DNA of 64,000 bases from Actinosynnema pretiosum (GTDB lineage Bacteria > Actinomycetota > Actinomycetes > Mycobacteriales > Pseudonocardiaceae). The stretch lies in the NCBI RefSeq assembly GCF_024171695.1, contig NZ_JAMTCF010000003.1:357548-421547 (forward strand). The letters run 5' to 3'. Made by a program: the position numbers and the translations under genes. The notes beneath the pieces were generated by a model. It made no database searches. It was not told the origin of the DNA and worked only from the letters and a program-made list of their open reading frames with translations. Positions 8,678 to 17,827 of the stretch are shown piece after piece; the first letter of the stretch is position 1, and every line of letters begins with the position of its first letter.

Positions 8678-9913
8678 ATGGTCCGTCTTCCACCCGGCCG
8701 AGTCCTGACCCTCCTGCTGCCCCTGGCGCTGCTGCCCGCGACGACGACCGCGTGCGCCGAGCGCGAACCCACCTCGACCGTCGTCATCGGCGTCACCGCG
8801 TCGGCCAACGAACCCGCCGTCACCCTCACCCCCGCCGTGCGGGCCGTGCTGCGCGAAGCGGTCGTGGGCGGGGACGTGCGGCTGGTCGTGCACCGGTCCA
8901 GCGCCAACTCGCCCATCACCCTGTGGGACGGGCCGATCAGCCCGAGGAACGGGGACGGCGCGCTGGAGCGCGATCCGGAGCGGCGCGAGAAGGCGCTCGT
9001 CGGGGTGCTGGGCAAGGTCGAGTCCGTGGTCGGCGCGGCGGCGGGCGACAACCCCCAGCTCGACCCGCTCGGCCTGCTGGCCGCGGCGGCGCGCGTGCCG
9101 GGCGCGCAGACCGTGGTGCTGCTGAGCAGCGGCCTGCAGACCGCCGCGCCGCTCGACCTCGCCGAGCGCGGGCTCGCCCTGGACGTGCCGGACGCGATCA
9201 GCGCGCTCCCGGTCGACGCGGTGCCCCGGCTCGCGGGCAAGCGGGTGCTGCTCAGCGGCCTCGGCGAGGTGGCCGGTCCGCAGCAGCCCCTGCCCGACGA
9301 CGGCAGGCGGGCGCTGGGCGAGCTGTGGCGGGGGATCTGCCTGCGCGGGCAGGGCTCCGGGTGCGACCTGGACGTGACGGCGGGCGAGCGGCGGGAACCG
9401 GTGTCGCTGGTGCGGGTGCCCGTCGTGCCGGTGGCGGGCGGGCTGCCGGACGAGCCGCCGGGTGGCTCCGCCGACCAGGGCGCCGCCGACGCGGGCTCCG
9501 GGGAGGACGCGGACGCGGGCGCGGTCGCCGGGAGCGCCACGGAGGTGGTGACCCTGCCGAACGCCCTGCTGTTCCAGCCCGACTCGGACGTCCTGGTGCC
9601 CACCGCGTCGTCGGCGATGGAGCGCATCGCCCGCCGGTTCGGGCCGGGCACGACGGCGCGGATCACCGGGCACACCGCGCACCGGGGCGCGGCGGAGGGC
9701 GCGCTGGCGCTGTCCGAGCGCAGGGCCCGCCGGGTGGCGAACTCGCTGGTGTCGCTGGGGGTCCCGCGCGCGGCGCTGACCTCGGTGCGCGGCGTCGGGT
9801 ACGACGAGCCGGTGCGGCCCGAGGTCGACGCGACCGGGCAGCCGGTGCCGGGGGCGGCGGAGCAGAACCGGGCGGTGGTGGTGGAGCTGACCGGGCCGGT
9901 CGCGGCCGGGTGA
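8678..9913 (+). CDS. OmpA-family lipoprotein
   Basis: 411 aa from the ATG at 8678, which places a clean lipoprotein signal at the N terminus: positive residues, a Leu-rich core, and a TTAC lipobox with Cys26. An in-frame ATG at 8609 would add 23 residues and spoil the signal. The middle part resembles a von Willebrand-like fold with AQTVVLLSSGLQT but is not clearly assignable. A Gly/Asp/Ala-rich linker (about residues 262-290) leads to a C-terminal OmpA domain with LLFQPDSDVLVP, ITGHTAHRG and LSERRARRVANSL. OmpA domains bind peptidoglycan, so a wall-linked membrane lipoprotein is likely. Confidence 0.82.
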   Translation: MVRLPPGRVLTLLLPLALLPATTTACAEREPTSTVVIGVTASANEPAVTLTPAVRAVLREAVVGGDVRLVVHRSSANSPITLWDGPISPRNGDGALERDPERREKALVGVLGKVESVVGAAAGDNPQLDPLGLLAAAARVPGAQTVVLLSSGLQTAAPLDLAERGLALDVPDAISALPVDAVPRLAGKRVLLSGLGEVAGPQQPLPDDGRRALGELWRGICLRGQGSGCDLDVTAGERREPVSLVRVPVVPVAGGLPDEPPGGSADQGAADAGSGEDADAGAVAGSATEVVTLPNALLFQPDSDVLVPTASSAMERIARRFGPGTTARITGHTAHRGAAEGALALSERRARRVANSLVSLGVPRAALTSVRGVGYDEPVRPEVDATGQPVPGAAEQNRAVVVELTGPVAAG

Positions 9914-9921
9914 CGGGGCGC

Positions 9922-9953
9922 GGGGCCGCGCCGGGTCCTCCCGGCGCGGCCCC
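9922..9953. terminator. bidirectional terminator
   Basis: A perfect 14-bp GC stem (9922-9935 with 9940-9953) with a 4-nt loop lies between two convergent genes whose stop codons are 46 bp apart. Confidence 0.85.
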
Positions 9954-9959
9954 AGGGCG

Positions 9960-10586
9960 CTAGTCCAGCAGCGTCCAGGTCGCGGAGCACCGGACGGTGA
10001 CCACGATCTGCTGCGCCTCCAGGTTCAGCTGCTCCATCCGCACCGGCTCGCCGGGCGCGCCACCGGCCCCGTAGGCCATGGTCGCCCTCGCGGCCTCGGC
10101 CGCCCACACCTCGCCGTCGCCGTCGGCCAGCCGCAGCAGCGGGCCCAGCCGGGCGCCCAGCGCCGCCGCGTACCCCTCGGCCCGGCGCCGGGCGTCGGCC
10201 ACAGCGGCCTGCTGGGCCTCGGTGACCGCGTCGACGTCGGAGGACAGCTCCCAGGTCGGCCCGTTGAGCCAGGCGGGCTCGGCGGCGACCAGCCCGGACA
10301 GCAGCTCGTCCAGGACGGCGAGGTCCGTCGCCCGCACCACGTACCGCTGCTGGGCGCGCGCGCCCGCCCGGCGGTCGCCGAGCCAGTTGTCGTGCACCGA
10401 CAGCGACCGCACCCGCACCTCGGCGCCGTCGCGGCGCAGCAGCTCCTCCACCCGCCCGACCCGCTCGGCGAGCGCGCCCGCGGCCTCGTTCCTGGTCGAG
10501 GCCTCGGCCTCGAAGGTCACGTCCACCTGCGCGCGGTCGGCGGTCCGCTCGACCCTGCCGACACCCTTGGTCACCACTTCGGCCAT
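9960..10586 (-). CDS. SIMPL domain (DUF541) protein
   Basis: 208 aa. The ATG at 10586 gives a start directly before the conserved first strand (VVTKGVGRVERTADRAQVDV). The central helix with DARRRAEGYAAALGARLG and the last strand QQIVVTVRCSATWTLLD match the SIMPL/DUF541 family. Family members are often periplasmic, but no signal peptide is visible here, so a cytoplasmic location is likely. The function is not known. It is convergent with the OmpA lipoprotein and divergent from a small protein gene across a 294-bp region with direct repeats. Confidence 0.8.
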   Translation of the reverse strand: MAEVVTKGVGRVERTADRAQVDVTFEAEASTRNEAAGALAERVGRVEELLRRDGAEVRVRSLSVHDNWLGDRRAGARAQQRYVVRATDLAVLDELLSGLVAAEPAWLNGPTWELSSDVDAVTEAQQAAVADARRRAEGYAAALGARLGPLLRLADGDGEVWAAEAARATMAYGAGGAPGEPVRMEQLNLEAQQIVVTVRCSATWTLLD

Positions 10587-10880
10587 GCACCCCAGCCAAC
10601 CCGTCCGAGTGGTCCCTGACAACACGTCCGAAAGACGGGTGGGGCACGGACGAAGGTCCCGGAAAGTCACCGGGTCAGACACGCGGGGTAGTTGTTGATC
10701 AGCACAGGGTAGTTGCTGCACGGGTGAATCTTCGGTAGCAAGAGGGTTGTGGCCGACGAATCTTCGGTATGTGCCCCGGCTCACCGGAGAATCGTTTGCG
10801 TTGTGTTACGGGAAGGGTGCATACTTGACACGTACCGCCCCGAAGCGCCAAGCAATACTTTTGAGAGGGATGAGTTCCCG
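10587..10880. promoter_or_regulatory. intergenic region with two pairs of direct repeats and a promoter
   Basis: GGGTAGTTG occurs at 10686 and 10707, exactly 21 bp apart (two helical turns). GAATCTTCGGTA occurs at 10726 and 10758, 32 bp apart (about three turns). Downstream, TTGCGT (10796-10801), an 18-bp spacer and CATACT (10820-10825) form a plausible promoter for the small gene at 10881. No coding frame is convincing here. Confidence 0.55.
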
Positions 10881-11027
10881 ATGAACTTCGCTGCGAAGCT
10901 CCGCGCCCGCCGTGTCGAGGCTCGCAACCGCAAGGCCGTCGCCCGCGCCATCGACATGGCTCCGACGCCCGCGATGCGCCACGAGCTGATCGTGATCGCC
11001 CAGGCGCAGGCGAACACCCTCCGCTGA
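10881..11027 (+). CDS. small basic conserved-looking protein of unknown function
   Basis: 48 aa from ATG at 10881, preceded by GAGAGGGA (10863-10870). The peptide is rich in Arg and Ala (MNFAAKLRARRVEARNRK at the N terminus) and predicted helical, with no membrane segment and a pI well above neutral. The stop is followed about 100 bp later by a strong terminator. Its own promoter, preceded by phased direct repeats, argues that it is a real and regulated gene. No family is recognised. A nucleic-acid-binding role is only a guess from its charge. Confidence 0.6.
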   Translation: MNFAAKLRARRVEARNRKAVARAIDMAPTPAMRHELIVIAQAQANTLR

Positions 11028-11487
11028 GACTCCCTCCGCTGAAGCCTTCGCGCGCGAACGGCTGCCCGACCTCGACACCGGGCGCGCCCCGCCGGAACCG
11101 CGCGAGCTCTTCGGGGGAAAACGACGAGACCCTGCCGCACCTCCCGCGCGGCAGGGTCTCGCGTGCATGTGGGGCACATCAAAACGTGATCCCTGTCGCA
11201 CGCTTCAGGGGCTGTAACGGCTCACGATCGTGTCTCGATGTTCCAGGTAGCCCCGAAGTGCTGTCGGACCCCCGACCTGGCAGCACCTCGGGGCTCTGCC
11301 ACGTCCGGCTCCGGGTCGCCCCAGCTCAAACCCCCGGTCGGGGCCCTGGGCCGAGGTCGCCGCGCATCCCACCCGCCACCCCGAGCCCCACTGCCGCACC
11401 CCGCGCTCCCGCTGGCAGACGCGCCACACCCGCATCGGAACCCCGAACCTCCCCGGCTCCACCCCGACGCCGGTGCAGCATGGCGGC
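11028..11487. other. long intergenic region with one terminator
   Basis: 460 bp without a supportable gene. It contains the strong hairpin at 11125-11161. The rest is Pro/Arg-rich in all frames, typical of non-coding high-GC sequence. Confidence 0.5.
11125..11161 (+). terminator. terminator after the 48-aa gene
   Basis: A perfect 13-bp stem (11125-11137 with 11149-11161) around an 11-nt loop, about 100 bp after the small gene. It lacks a T-run. Confidence 0.8.
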
Positions 11488-11856
11488 ATGACCGACCCAC
11501 TGCTCGTAGTAGACGGCGCGAACGTCGTGGGCTCAGTCCCGGACGGCTGGTGGCGAGACCGGGCCGCAGCGGCCGAACGCCTCCGCGACTCCCTCGTGCG
11601 GGTGTCCACCGAAGGAGTGCCACCCCTGCCGGGCCCGCTGGAGGTCGTCCTGGTCGTGGAGGGCAGGGCGAAGCACGTGGAGTCCGTGCCGGGCGTCCGG
11701 GTCGTGGCGGCCGAGGCGAGCGGCGACGACAAGATCGTCGCCCTGGTGGCCGAAGCCGCCCCGAGACCCTGCACCGTGGTGACGGCGGACCGCGAGCTGA
11801 AGGACCGCGTCCGAGCCCTGGGCGCCCACACCCTGGGCCCGAAGACGGTCCGCTGA
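11488..11856 (+). CDS. NYN (YacP-like) PIN-fold RNase domain protein
   Basis: 122 aa. The N-terminal strand LLVVDGANVVGS with its Asp, the following helix, and VVTADRELKDRVRALGA with a second Asp form the acidic metal site of the NYN_YacP/PIN fold. YacP-like proteins process ribosomal or other RNA. An ATG at 11488 is preferred over an upstream in-frame start at 11473 because the fold begins right there. No Shine-Dalgarno is visible, consistent with a leaderless mRNA. It lies 112 bp upstream of the thioredoxin/NHL gene in the same direction. Confidence 0.8.
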   Translation: MTDPLLVVDGANVVGSVPDGWWRDRAAAAERLRDSLVRVSTEGVPPLPGPLEVVLVVEGRAKHVESVPGVRVVAAEASGDDKIVALVAEAAPRPCTVVTADRELKDRVRALGAHTLGPKTVR

Positions 11857-11968
11857 CCTGGAGCGCACCCCGCCACCAGCCCCGCGACCACCCGGTCGTG
11901 CGCCCCACCACCGTCCCAACCGGTGGGCTGGGGAACACCCACCCCCCACCCCGGTGTTCACTTCCCCC

Positions 11969-13792
11969 GTGACGACCGCGCGACGCCGTGCCCGTGTCCG
12001 TGCCCCCGAGCTCGTCGGCCGGGGCTGGCTCAACACCGGGGACCAGGACATCACCCTCGCCCAGCTCAGGGGCAAGGTCGTCCTGCTCGACTTCTGGACC
12101 TTCTGCTGCATCAACTGCCTGCACGTCCTGGACGAGCTCCGCCCCCTGGAGGCCGAGTTCGCCGACGTCCTGGTCACCATCGGCGTCCACTCGCCGAAGT
12201 TCGTCCACGAGGCCGACCCGGACGCACTGGCCGCCGCCGTCGAGCGGTACGAGGTGCACCACCCCGTCCTCGACGACCCCGAGCTCACCACCTGGCAGAA
12301 CTACGCCGTCAAGGCCTGGCCGACCCTCGTCCTGGTCGACCCCGAGGGCTACGTCGTGCACGTCGCCGCCGGTGAGGGCCACGTCGACGCGCTGCGCCAG
12401 GTCGTCACCGAGCTGATCGCCGAGCACGACGCCAAGGGCACCCTGCACCGGGGCGACGGCCCGTACGTCGCCCCGCCCCCGCCGGACACCGCCCTGCGCT
12501 TCCCCGCCAAGGCCGTGCTGACCCCGGCGGGCACCCTCCTGGTCAGCGACTCCGCCCACCACTCCCTGGTCGAGCTGGCCGCCGACGGCGAGACCGTCCT
12601 GCGCCGCATCGGCACCGGCGAGCGCGGGCGCGCGGACGGCCTCGAACCCACCTTCTCCGAACCCGCGGGCATCGCCCTGCTCCCGCCCGAGGTCGCCGCC
12701 GCGACCGGCTACCACGCCGTCGTCGCCGACACCGTCAACCACCTCCTGCGCGGCCTCGACCTGGACACCGGCGAGGTCACCACCGTCGCGGGCACCGGCG
12801 AGCAGTGGCGCGACGGCGCGACCGACGGCCCGGCCGACGAGATCCCGCTGACCAGCCCGTGGGACCTGGTCTGGTGGGAGCCTGCGAACGCGGTCGCCAT
12901 CGCCCTGGCGGGCAACCACACCCTCGGCCTGTTCGACCCGGTCGCGAAGCGCCTGGAGCGCCTCGCGGGCACCACCGTCGAGGGCCTCAACGACGGCCCC
13001 GCCGACCAGGCCTTCTTCGCCCAGACCTCGGGCCTGGCCTCGGACGGCGAGCGGCTGTGGCTGGTCGACTCGGAGACCTCCGCCCTGCGCTGGCTCGACC
13101 CCGACCGCACCGTCCACACCGCGATCGGCAAGGGCCTGTTCGACTTCGGCCACCGCGACGGCCCCGCCGACCAGGCACTGCTCCAGCACCCGCTGGGCGT
13201 CACCGCCCTCCCGGACGGCTCGCTCGCCATCGCCGACACCTACAACGGCGCGGTCCGCCGCTACGACCCGGCCACCGGTGAGGTCTCCACCATCGCCACC
13301 GACGTCGCCGAGCCCTCCGACGCCGTGCTGGTCGACGGCGAGCTGGTCGTCGTCGCCTCCGCCGCGCACCGCCTGGAGCGCCCGGTCGCCCCCGGCGTCC
13401 GGATCACCGGCGACGCCCACCGGGTGCGCCGCCCCCCGACCGAGATCGGCGTCGGCGCGCTGGAGCTGGCCGTCGTCTTCACCCCGCCCACCGGCCAGAA
13501 GCTCGACGACCGCTACGGCCCGTCGACCCGCCTGGAGATCACCAGCTCCCCGCCGGGGCTGCTGGTCGGCGGCGCGGGCGTCGGCACGGACCTGGTGCGC
13601 GAGCTGCGCGTCGCCGAGGGCTTCACCGAGGGCGTGCTGCACGTGGTGGCCCAGGCCGCGAGCTGCACCGACGACCCGGCGGTGGAGCACCCGGTCTGCA
13701 AGCTCACCCGCCAGGACTGGGGCGTCCCGGTCCGGATCACCCCGGACGGCCCGGCGCGGCTGCCGCTGATGATGGGCGGCCTGGACGGGTGA
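11969..13792 (+). CDS. thioredoxin-like protein with NHL-repeat beta-propeller
   Basis: About 607 aa. The N-terminal thioredoxin-like domain (residues about 10-150) has the unusual redox motif FWTFCCINC, followed by a cis-Pro region KAWPTLVLVDPEG. After a linker (KGTLHRGDGPYV), five or six NHL-type repeats follow with DSAHHSLVEL, ADTVNHLLRGLDL and ADTYNGAVRRYDP. The architecture equals NHLRC2-like proteins, for which a redox-related role is suspected. A GTG at 11954 would add five residues; the GTG at 11969 is favoured because arginine-rich homolog-like sequence starts there. No signal peptide is seen, so it is likely cytoplasmic. Confidence 0.86.
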   Translation: MTTARRRARVRAPELVGRGWLNTGDQDITLAQLRGKVVLLDFWTFCCINCLHVLDELRPLEAEFADVLVTIGVHSPKFVHEADPDALAAAVERYEVHHPVLDDPELTTWQNYAVKAWPTLVLVDPEGYVVHVAAGEGHVDALRQVVTELIAEHDAKGTLHRGDGPYVAPPPPDTALRFPAKAVLTPAGTLLVSDSAHHSLVELAADGETVLRRIGTGERGRADGLEPTFSEPAGIALLPPEVAAATGYHAVVADTVNHLLRGLDLDTGEVTTVAGTGEQWRDGATDGPADEIPLTSPWDLVWWEPANAVAIALAGNHTLGLFDPVAKRLERLAGTTVEGLNDGPADQAFFAQTSGLASDGERLWLVDSETSALRWLDPDRTVHTAIGKGLFDFGHRDGPADQALLQHPLGVTALPDGSLAIADTYNGAVRRYDPATGEVSTIATDVAEPSDAVLVDGELVVVASAAHRLERPVAPGVRITGDAHRVRRPPTEIGVGALELAVVFTPPTGQKLDDRYGPSTRLEITSSPPGLLVGGAGVGTDLVRELRVAEGFTEGVLHVVAQAASCTDDPAVEHPVCKLTRQDWGVPVRITPDGPARLPLMMGGLDG

Positions 13793-13853
13793 GGCGGGCT
13801 CGCTCCGACGGGTGAGCACGGGGGGACACCGGGGGGCCACGTAGACTCCTCCG

Positions 13854-14174
13854 GTGTCCGATGTCAAGCTTGAGATCCAGATGCTGCACGACCGCGTCAT
13901 GGTGCGGATCTCGCCGGAGGACGGCGAGCGCCGCAGCAGCGGGGGCATCGTGATCCCGGCGACCGCGCAGGTGGCGAAGCGTCTGGCGTGGGGTGACGTC
14001 CTCGGCGTCGGCACGAACGTGCGCCACGTGAAGGTCGGGGACCGGGTGCTCTTCAACCCGGATGACCAGTTCGAGGTCGAGGTCCAGGGCCACGCCTACC
14101 TGGTCATGCGGGAGCGCGACGTGCACGCCACCGCGACCGAGCGGACCGACCACGGCACAGGTCTTTACCTCTGA
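13854..14174 (+). CDS. GroES-like co-chaperonin family protein
   Basis: 106 aa, similar in length to GroES (about 97-100). MLHDRVMVRISPEDGERRSS and GGIVIPATAQ correspond to the GroES first strand and mobile loop; VKVGDRVLFN matches the conserved VKVGDxV(L/V)F element. It is not next to groEL and is more divergent than a standard GroES, so it may be a paralog with a different partner. A -10-like TAGACT (13842-13847) ends 6 nt before the GTG, which suggests a leaderless transcript. The next gene, a VanW protein, is 79 bp downstream. Confidence 0.8.
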   Translation: MSDVKLEIQMLHDRVMVRISPEDGERRSSGGIVIPATAQVAKRLAWGDVLGVGTNVRHVKVGDRVLFNPDDQFEVEVQGHAYLVMRERDVHATATERTDHGTGLYL

Positions 14175-14185
14175 CGGGTCGGAAC

Positions 14186-14202
14186 GTGACCACCGCGTGA
14201 CG
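14186..14202 (+). promoter_or_regulatory. 11-bp-phased GTGAC direct repeat before the VanW gene
   Basis: GTGACC-N5-GTGACG places two GTNAC half-sites exactly one helical turn apart, 51 bp before the VanW start. This layout fits OmpR-type response regulators such as actinobacterial MtrA, known for GTNAC-type tandem half-sites and control of wall genes. Binding is inferred only. Confidence 0.4.
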
Positions 14203-14253
14203 ACGGTCGGGTAAGCAGTCCCAGGACCTTGCGGTAGAGCAAGAGGGGGAGCG

Positions 14254-16887
14254 GTGCCGGAGAACCAGCGACCGGAGCACGACGCCGAGCGGACCACGGC
14301 CATGAAGAAGCCGTCCCACCCGCCGTCGAGCACTGCTTCGGAGCGCACCACGATCATCTCCGCCTCGGCGGTGAACCAGGGCTGGCCGTCGGAGGAGCCC
14401 GACGCCGCCACCGCCGCCACGAGCACCGAGTCGGACGCGTCCACCGCGGCCACCGTGCAGAACGTGCAGCCCGCGAGCGACGTGACGCGCGCGCTCGACC
14501 CCGAGGGCGCCAAGCCCAAGGCCGACGTGACGCGCGCGCTCAACCCGGAGGGTGCGCCGGGCGGCGCCGCCGAGGCGACGACGAAGAGCAGCAGTGAGAG
14601 CGAGGACGCCGCCGGGCAGACCGGTGGCGAGCAGGACCCGCCGTGGATGCGGTCGGGGGCCCAGGGAGCAGGGGCGCAGGGAGCAGGCGCGCCGGGAACG
14701 GGCGCCCAGACCGGAACGCCCCCGAAGGGGACCCCGCAGGCCGGTGGTCCCCAGACCGGCGGCTCCCAGGAGGTCACCCGGAACCTGAGCGCGGACGCGA
14801 CGAAGAACCTCGGCGCGGACGCCACCCAGGCGGTCACCCCGGAGGGGCAGCGCAAGTTCCAGTCCGCGCCGCCCCCCGGCTCCACCGAGGCGACCGCGGT
14901 CTTCGCGCCCGTCACGGGGAGCGGCGACACCACCGTCGTGAACCCCGGTCGGGGGACCATCCCGCCGGGCGCGCGCACCGGGACCCCGGCGGCGGGCATC
15001 CCGATGGGCACCCCGCCGGGTGGGATGAGCGTGCCTCCGGGCACCCCTCCGGGTGGGATGAGCGTGCCTCCGGGGCAGCGCCCCGGCACGTTCCCGCCCC
15101 AGGGCGCGGCGCACCCGGCCGAGGCCACGGTGTTCGGCCCCCACATGGTCGAGCAGCAGCCGGACGGGGGCGCCCCGGCGTCCGAGGCCGACGACAAGCG
15201 CAAGCGCAACCGCAAGATCGGCCTGGTCGCGGCGTCCGTCGTGGGCGCGCTCGCGGTGCTGTGGGGCATCGACCTCGCGGTGTCCAGCGGCAACGTCCCG
15301 CGCGGCGTCACGGTCGCGGGCGTCGACGTCGGCGGTATGAGCCACGCCGACGCCGAGGGCAAGCTCCGCGACGAGATCAGCCCCCGGCTGGAGAAGCCGA
15401 TCAAGGTCACGGCGGGCGACGTCGAGACCGAGCTGAACCCGAAGGCCGCGGGGCTGGAACTGGACTGGGCCGCCACGCTCGACCAGGCGGGCAGCCAGCC
15501 GCTGTCCCCGATCACCAGGGTCACCTCGTTCTTCAGCAGCCGCGAGGTCGGCATCGTCTCCAAGGCGGACGACGCCAAGGTGACGGCCGCCCTGGAGGGG
15601 CTGCGCGGCACGACCGACCACGACCCGGCCGAGGGCACGATCCGCTTCGAGGGCGCCAAGCCCGTCGCCGTCGACCCGAAGCAGGGGCAGAAGCTGGAGG
15701 TCCCCGAGGCCTCGCGGGTGCTGCTGTCCAGCTGGGCCAACGGCAACGGCGTCGAGCTCCCGGTCGCCACCACCCCGGTGAAGACCACCGAGGAGGGCGT
15801 CGCCAAGGCGCTGGAGGAGGTCGCCACCCCGGCGGTCGCCTCCCCGGTCGTGATCAAGGGCGAGGGCAAGGACGCCACCCTGACCCCGGAGAACCTGGCC
15901 ACCGTCCTGGTGTTCGAGCCCGCCGACGACGGCTCGCTGAACGCCAAGGTGGACAACGGCAAGGTGATCGAGGCCGCCGGTCCCCAGCTGAAGGAGACCG
16001 AGAAGGAGGGCAAGGACGCCGAGATCGTCTTCGACGGCGGCAAGCCCACCGTGAAGGAGTCGGTCGACGGCCTCGGGGTCGACTGGGACAAGTCCCTGAA
16101 CGGCTTCATCGACGTGCTCAAGCGCGGCGACAAGCGCGAGGTCAAGGCGGAGTACAAGCACACGCCCGCCAAGGTGACCACCGAGCAGGCGAACAAGATG
16201 GGCATCAAGGAGGTCATCGGCGAGTTCCAGACCGGTGGCTTCGCCCAGGACTCCGGCGTGAACATCCGCGTGGTGGCCGAGAAGGTCAACGGCGCGATCG
16301 TGAAGCCGGGCGAGACGTTCAGCCTCAACGGCTACACCGGTCCGCGCGGCAAGGCGGAGGGCTACGTGGACGCGGGCATCATCGAGAACGGCGCCCCCGG
16401 CCGCGCGGTCGGCGGCGGCATCTCGCAGTTCGCCACGACGCTCTACAACGCCTACTACTACGCGGGCATGAAGGACGCCGGGCACAAGGAGCACAGCTAC
16501 TGGATCTCCCGGTACCCGGCGGGCCGCGAGGCCACGGTGTTCATGGACACGGCGGGCAACAGCCTGATCGACATCAAGTTCACCAACCCGGACGACACGG
16601 GCGTCGCGATCCAGACCATCTGGACCGCGAGCTCCATCAAGATCGTCCTCTGGGGCACCAAGAACTACGACGTCACCGGCTCGACGGGTGAGAAGACCAA
16701 CCACACCGAGCCGCAGGAGATCAAGAAGTCCACGCAGCCGTGCGTCGCGAGCGCGGGCGCCCAGGGCTTCACGGTCACCGACACCCGCACGATCAAGGAC
16801 CGGCGCACCGGCCAGTCGCGGAACGAGACCCGCACCGTCAAGTACGACCCGTCGCCGAAGATCGTGTGCGAGGCGCCGCCCGCCTAG
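14254..16887 (+). CDS. VanW family membrane protein with long cytoplasmic low-complexity region
   Basis: 877 aa. Residues 1-320 are a disordered, Pro/Gly/Thr-rich cytoplasmic segment with motifs DVTRALDPEG/DVTRALNPEG and a tandem GTPPGGMSVPP repeat (DNA about 15010-15080). A single membrane helix follows (residues about 321-343). The extracellular part has peptidoglycan-binding-like (YoaR/PG_binding_4) repeats. A VanW domain at about 655-775 carries KPGETFSLNGYTGPR and VGGGISQFATTLYNAYYYAG, both diagnostic. The Thr-containing N terminus resembles kinase-substrate tails of wall proteins. A GTG start is preceded by an AGAGGGGGAG ribosome site. The protein probably acts in wall or glycopeptide-related processes; no van resistance genes are nearby. 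Confidence 0.88.
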   Translation: MPENQRPEHDAERTTAMKKPSHPPSSTASERTTIISASAVNQGWPSEEPDAATAATSTESDASTAATVQNVQPASDVTRALDPEGAKPKADVTRALNPEGAPGGAAEATTKSSSESEDAAGQTGGEQDPPWMRSGAQGAGAQGAGAPGTGAQTGTPPKGTPQAGGPQTGGSQEVTRNLSADATKNLGADATQAVTPEGQRKFQSAPPPGSTEATAVFAPVTGSGDTTVVNPGRGTIPPGARTGTPAAGIPMGTPPGGMSVPPGTPPGGMSVPPGQRPGTFPPQGAAHPAEATVFGPHMVEQQPDGGAPASEADDKRKRNRKIGLVAASVVGALAVLWGIDLAVSSGNVPRGVTVAGVDVGGMSHADAEGKLRDEISPRLEKPIKVTAGDVETELNPKAAGLELDWAATLDQAGSQPLSPITRVTSFFSSREVGIVSKADDAKVTAALEGLRGTTDHDPAEGTIRFEGAKPVAVDPKQGQKLEVPEASRVLLSSWANGNGVELPVATTPVKTTEEGVAKALEEVATPAVASPVVIKGEGKDATLTPENLATVLVFEPADDGSLNAKVDNGKVIEAAGPQLKETEKEGKDAEIVFDGGKPTVKESVDGLGVDWDKSLNGFIDVLKRGDKREVKAEYKHTPAKVTTEQANKMGIKEVIGEFQTGGFAQDSGVNIRVVAEKVNGAIVKPGETFSLNGYTGPRGKAEGYVDAGIIENGAPGRAVGGGISQFATTLYNAYYYAGMKDAGHKEHSYWISRYPAGREATVFMDTAGNSLIDIKFTNPDDTGVAIQTIWTASSIKIVLWGTKNYDVTGSTGEKTNHTEPQEIKKSTQPCVASAGAQGFTVTDTRTIKDRRTGQSRNETRTVKYDPSPKIVCEAPPA

Positions 16888-16965
16888 CGCGGAACGCACC
16901 ACGCGGAACGCACCACGCTCAACGCTCGGTGATTCGCTGTAGCCACGACCGGGTATCACTCGGTC

Positions 16966-17772
16966 GTGGCTAACAGCGTTCACGAGGTGCGGAGACACCC
17001 GGCGGTTCAACTGCTCGGCCGGGCGGGCATGGTCTGCTACGGGATCGTCCACGTCCTGCTGGCGGCGCTGACCGTCCAGGTCGTCCTCGGCGACTCCGAC
17101 CAGCAGACCGATCAGAAGGGCGCGGTCGCGACCATCGCCGAGGCGCCGTTCGGCGTCGTGCTGCTGTGGATCGTGGCCATCGGCCTGTTCGCGTTCGCCG
17201 TGTGGCAGGCCGCGCTGGCCGCCTCCGGCTACAGCTGGGTCACCGAGAAGCGCAAGCGCCTGTTCCGCCGGATCTCGGCGGGCGTCCGCGCGGTCGCGGG
17301 CGTCGCGATCGGCATCGCGGCCATCACCTACGCGGTGGGCGGCTCGTCCTCGGACTCGGGCTCCCAGCAGCAGACCCTCACGGCCAAGGTGCTGGCCATG
17401 CCCGGCGGGCAGTTCCTCGTCGGCATCGCCGCCCTGGTGGTCATCGGCGTCGGGGTCAACCAGATCCGCAAGGGCGTCAAGAAGTCCTTCAAGGACGACC
17501 TGAACATGTCCGAGCTGCCCCAGGGCACGCAGAAGACCGTCGAGCGGCTCGGCCAGGTCGGCTTCATCGGCAAGGGCATCGCGATCGCGACCATCGGCGT
17601 CCTGGTCGGGCTCGCCGCGATCTTCGCCGACCCCAACCAGTCCGGCGGCATGGACAAGGCGCTGCACACCCTCGCGGGCCAGCCCTACGGCGTCGTCGTG
17701 CTGATCGTCATCGCGCTCGGCTTCGTCGGCTACGGCGGCTACTGCTTCGCGGCGGCCAAGGCCCACAAGTGA
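16966..17772 (+). CDS. DUF1206 integral membrane protein
   Basis: 268 aa built from three related two-helix units, each beginning with a pattern like LGRAGMVCYGIVHVLLA (residues 16-32), with a matching LGQVGFIGKGIAIATIGVLVG in the third unit. This gives six membrane segments, as in DUF1206. The molecular role of the family is unknown. A TATCAC element lies about 6 nt before the GTG start, suggesting leaderless expression. It converges on the fadE5-like gene across a bidirectional hairpin. Confidence 0.85.
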   Translation: MANSVHEVRRHPAVQLLGRAGMVCYGIVHVLLAALTVQVVLGDSDQQTDQKGAVATIAEAPFGVVLLWIVAIGLFAFAVWQAALAASGYSWVTEKRKRLFRRISAGVRAVAGVAIGIAAITYAVGGSSSDSGSQQQTLTAKVLAMPGGQFLVGIAALVVIGVGVNQIRKGVKKSFKDDLNMSELPQGTQKTVERLGQVGFIGKGIAIATIGVLVGLAAIFADPNQSGGMDKALHTLAGQPYGVVVLIVIALGFVGYGGYCFAAAKAHK

Positions 17773-17827
17773 TCGCGCACGCGTGAGAGCGGGCCCGCCC
17801 GCGCAGGGGACGGGCCGGAACGCGGAG

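Noticed and set aside
14254..16887. Vancomycin resistance locus because of VanW
   Set aside because: vanH, vanA, vanX and vanRS are absent; VanW domains are common in ordinary wall proteins.
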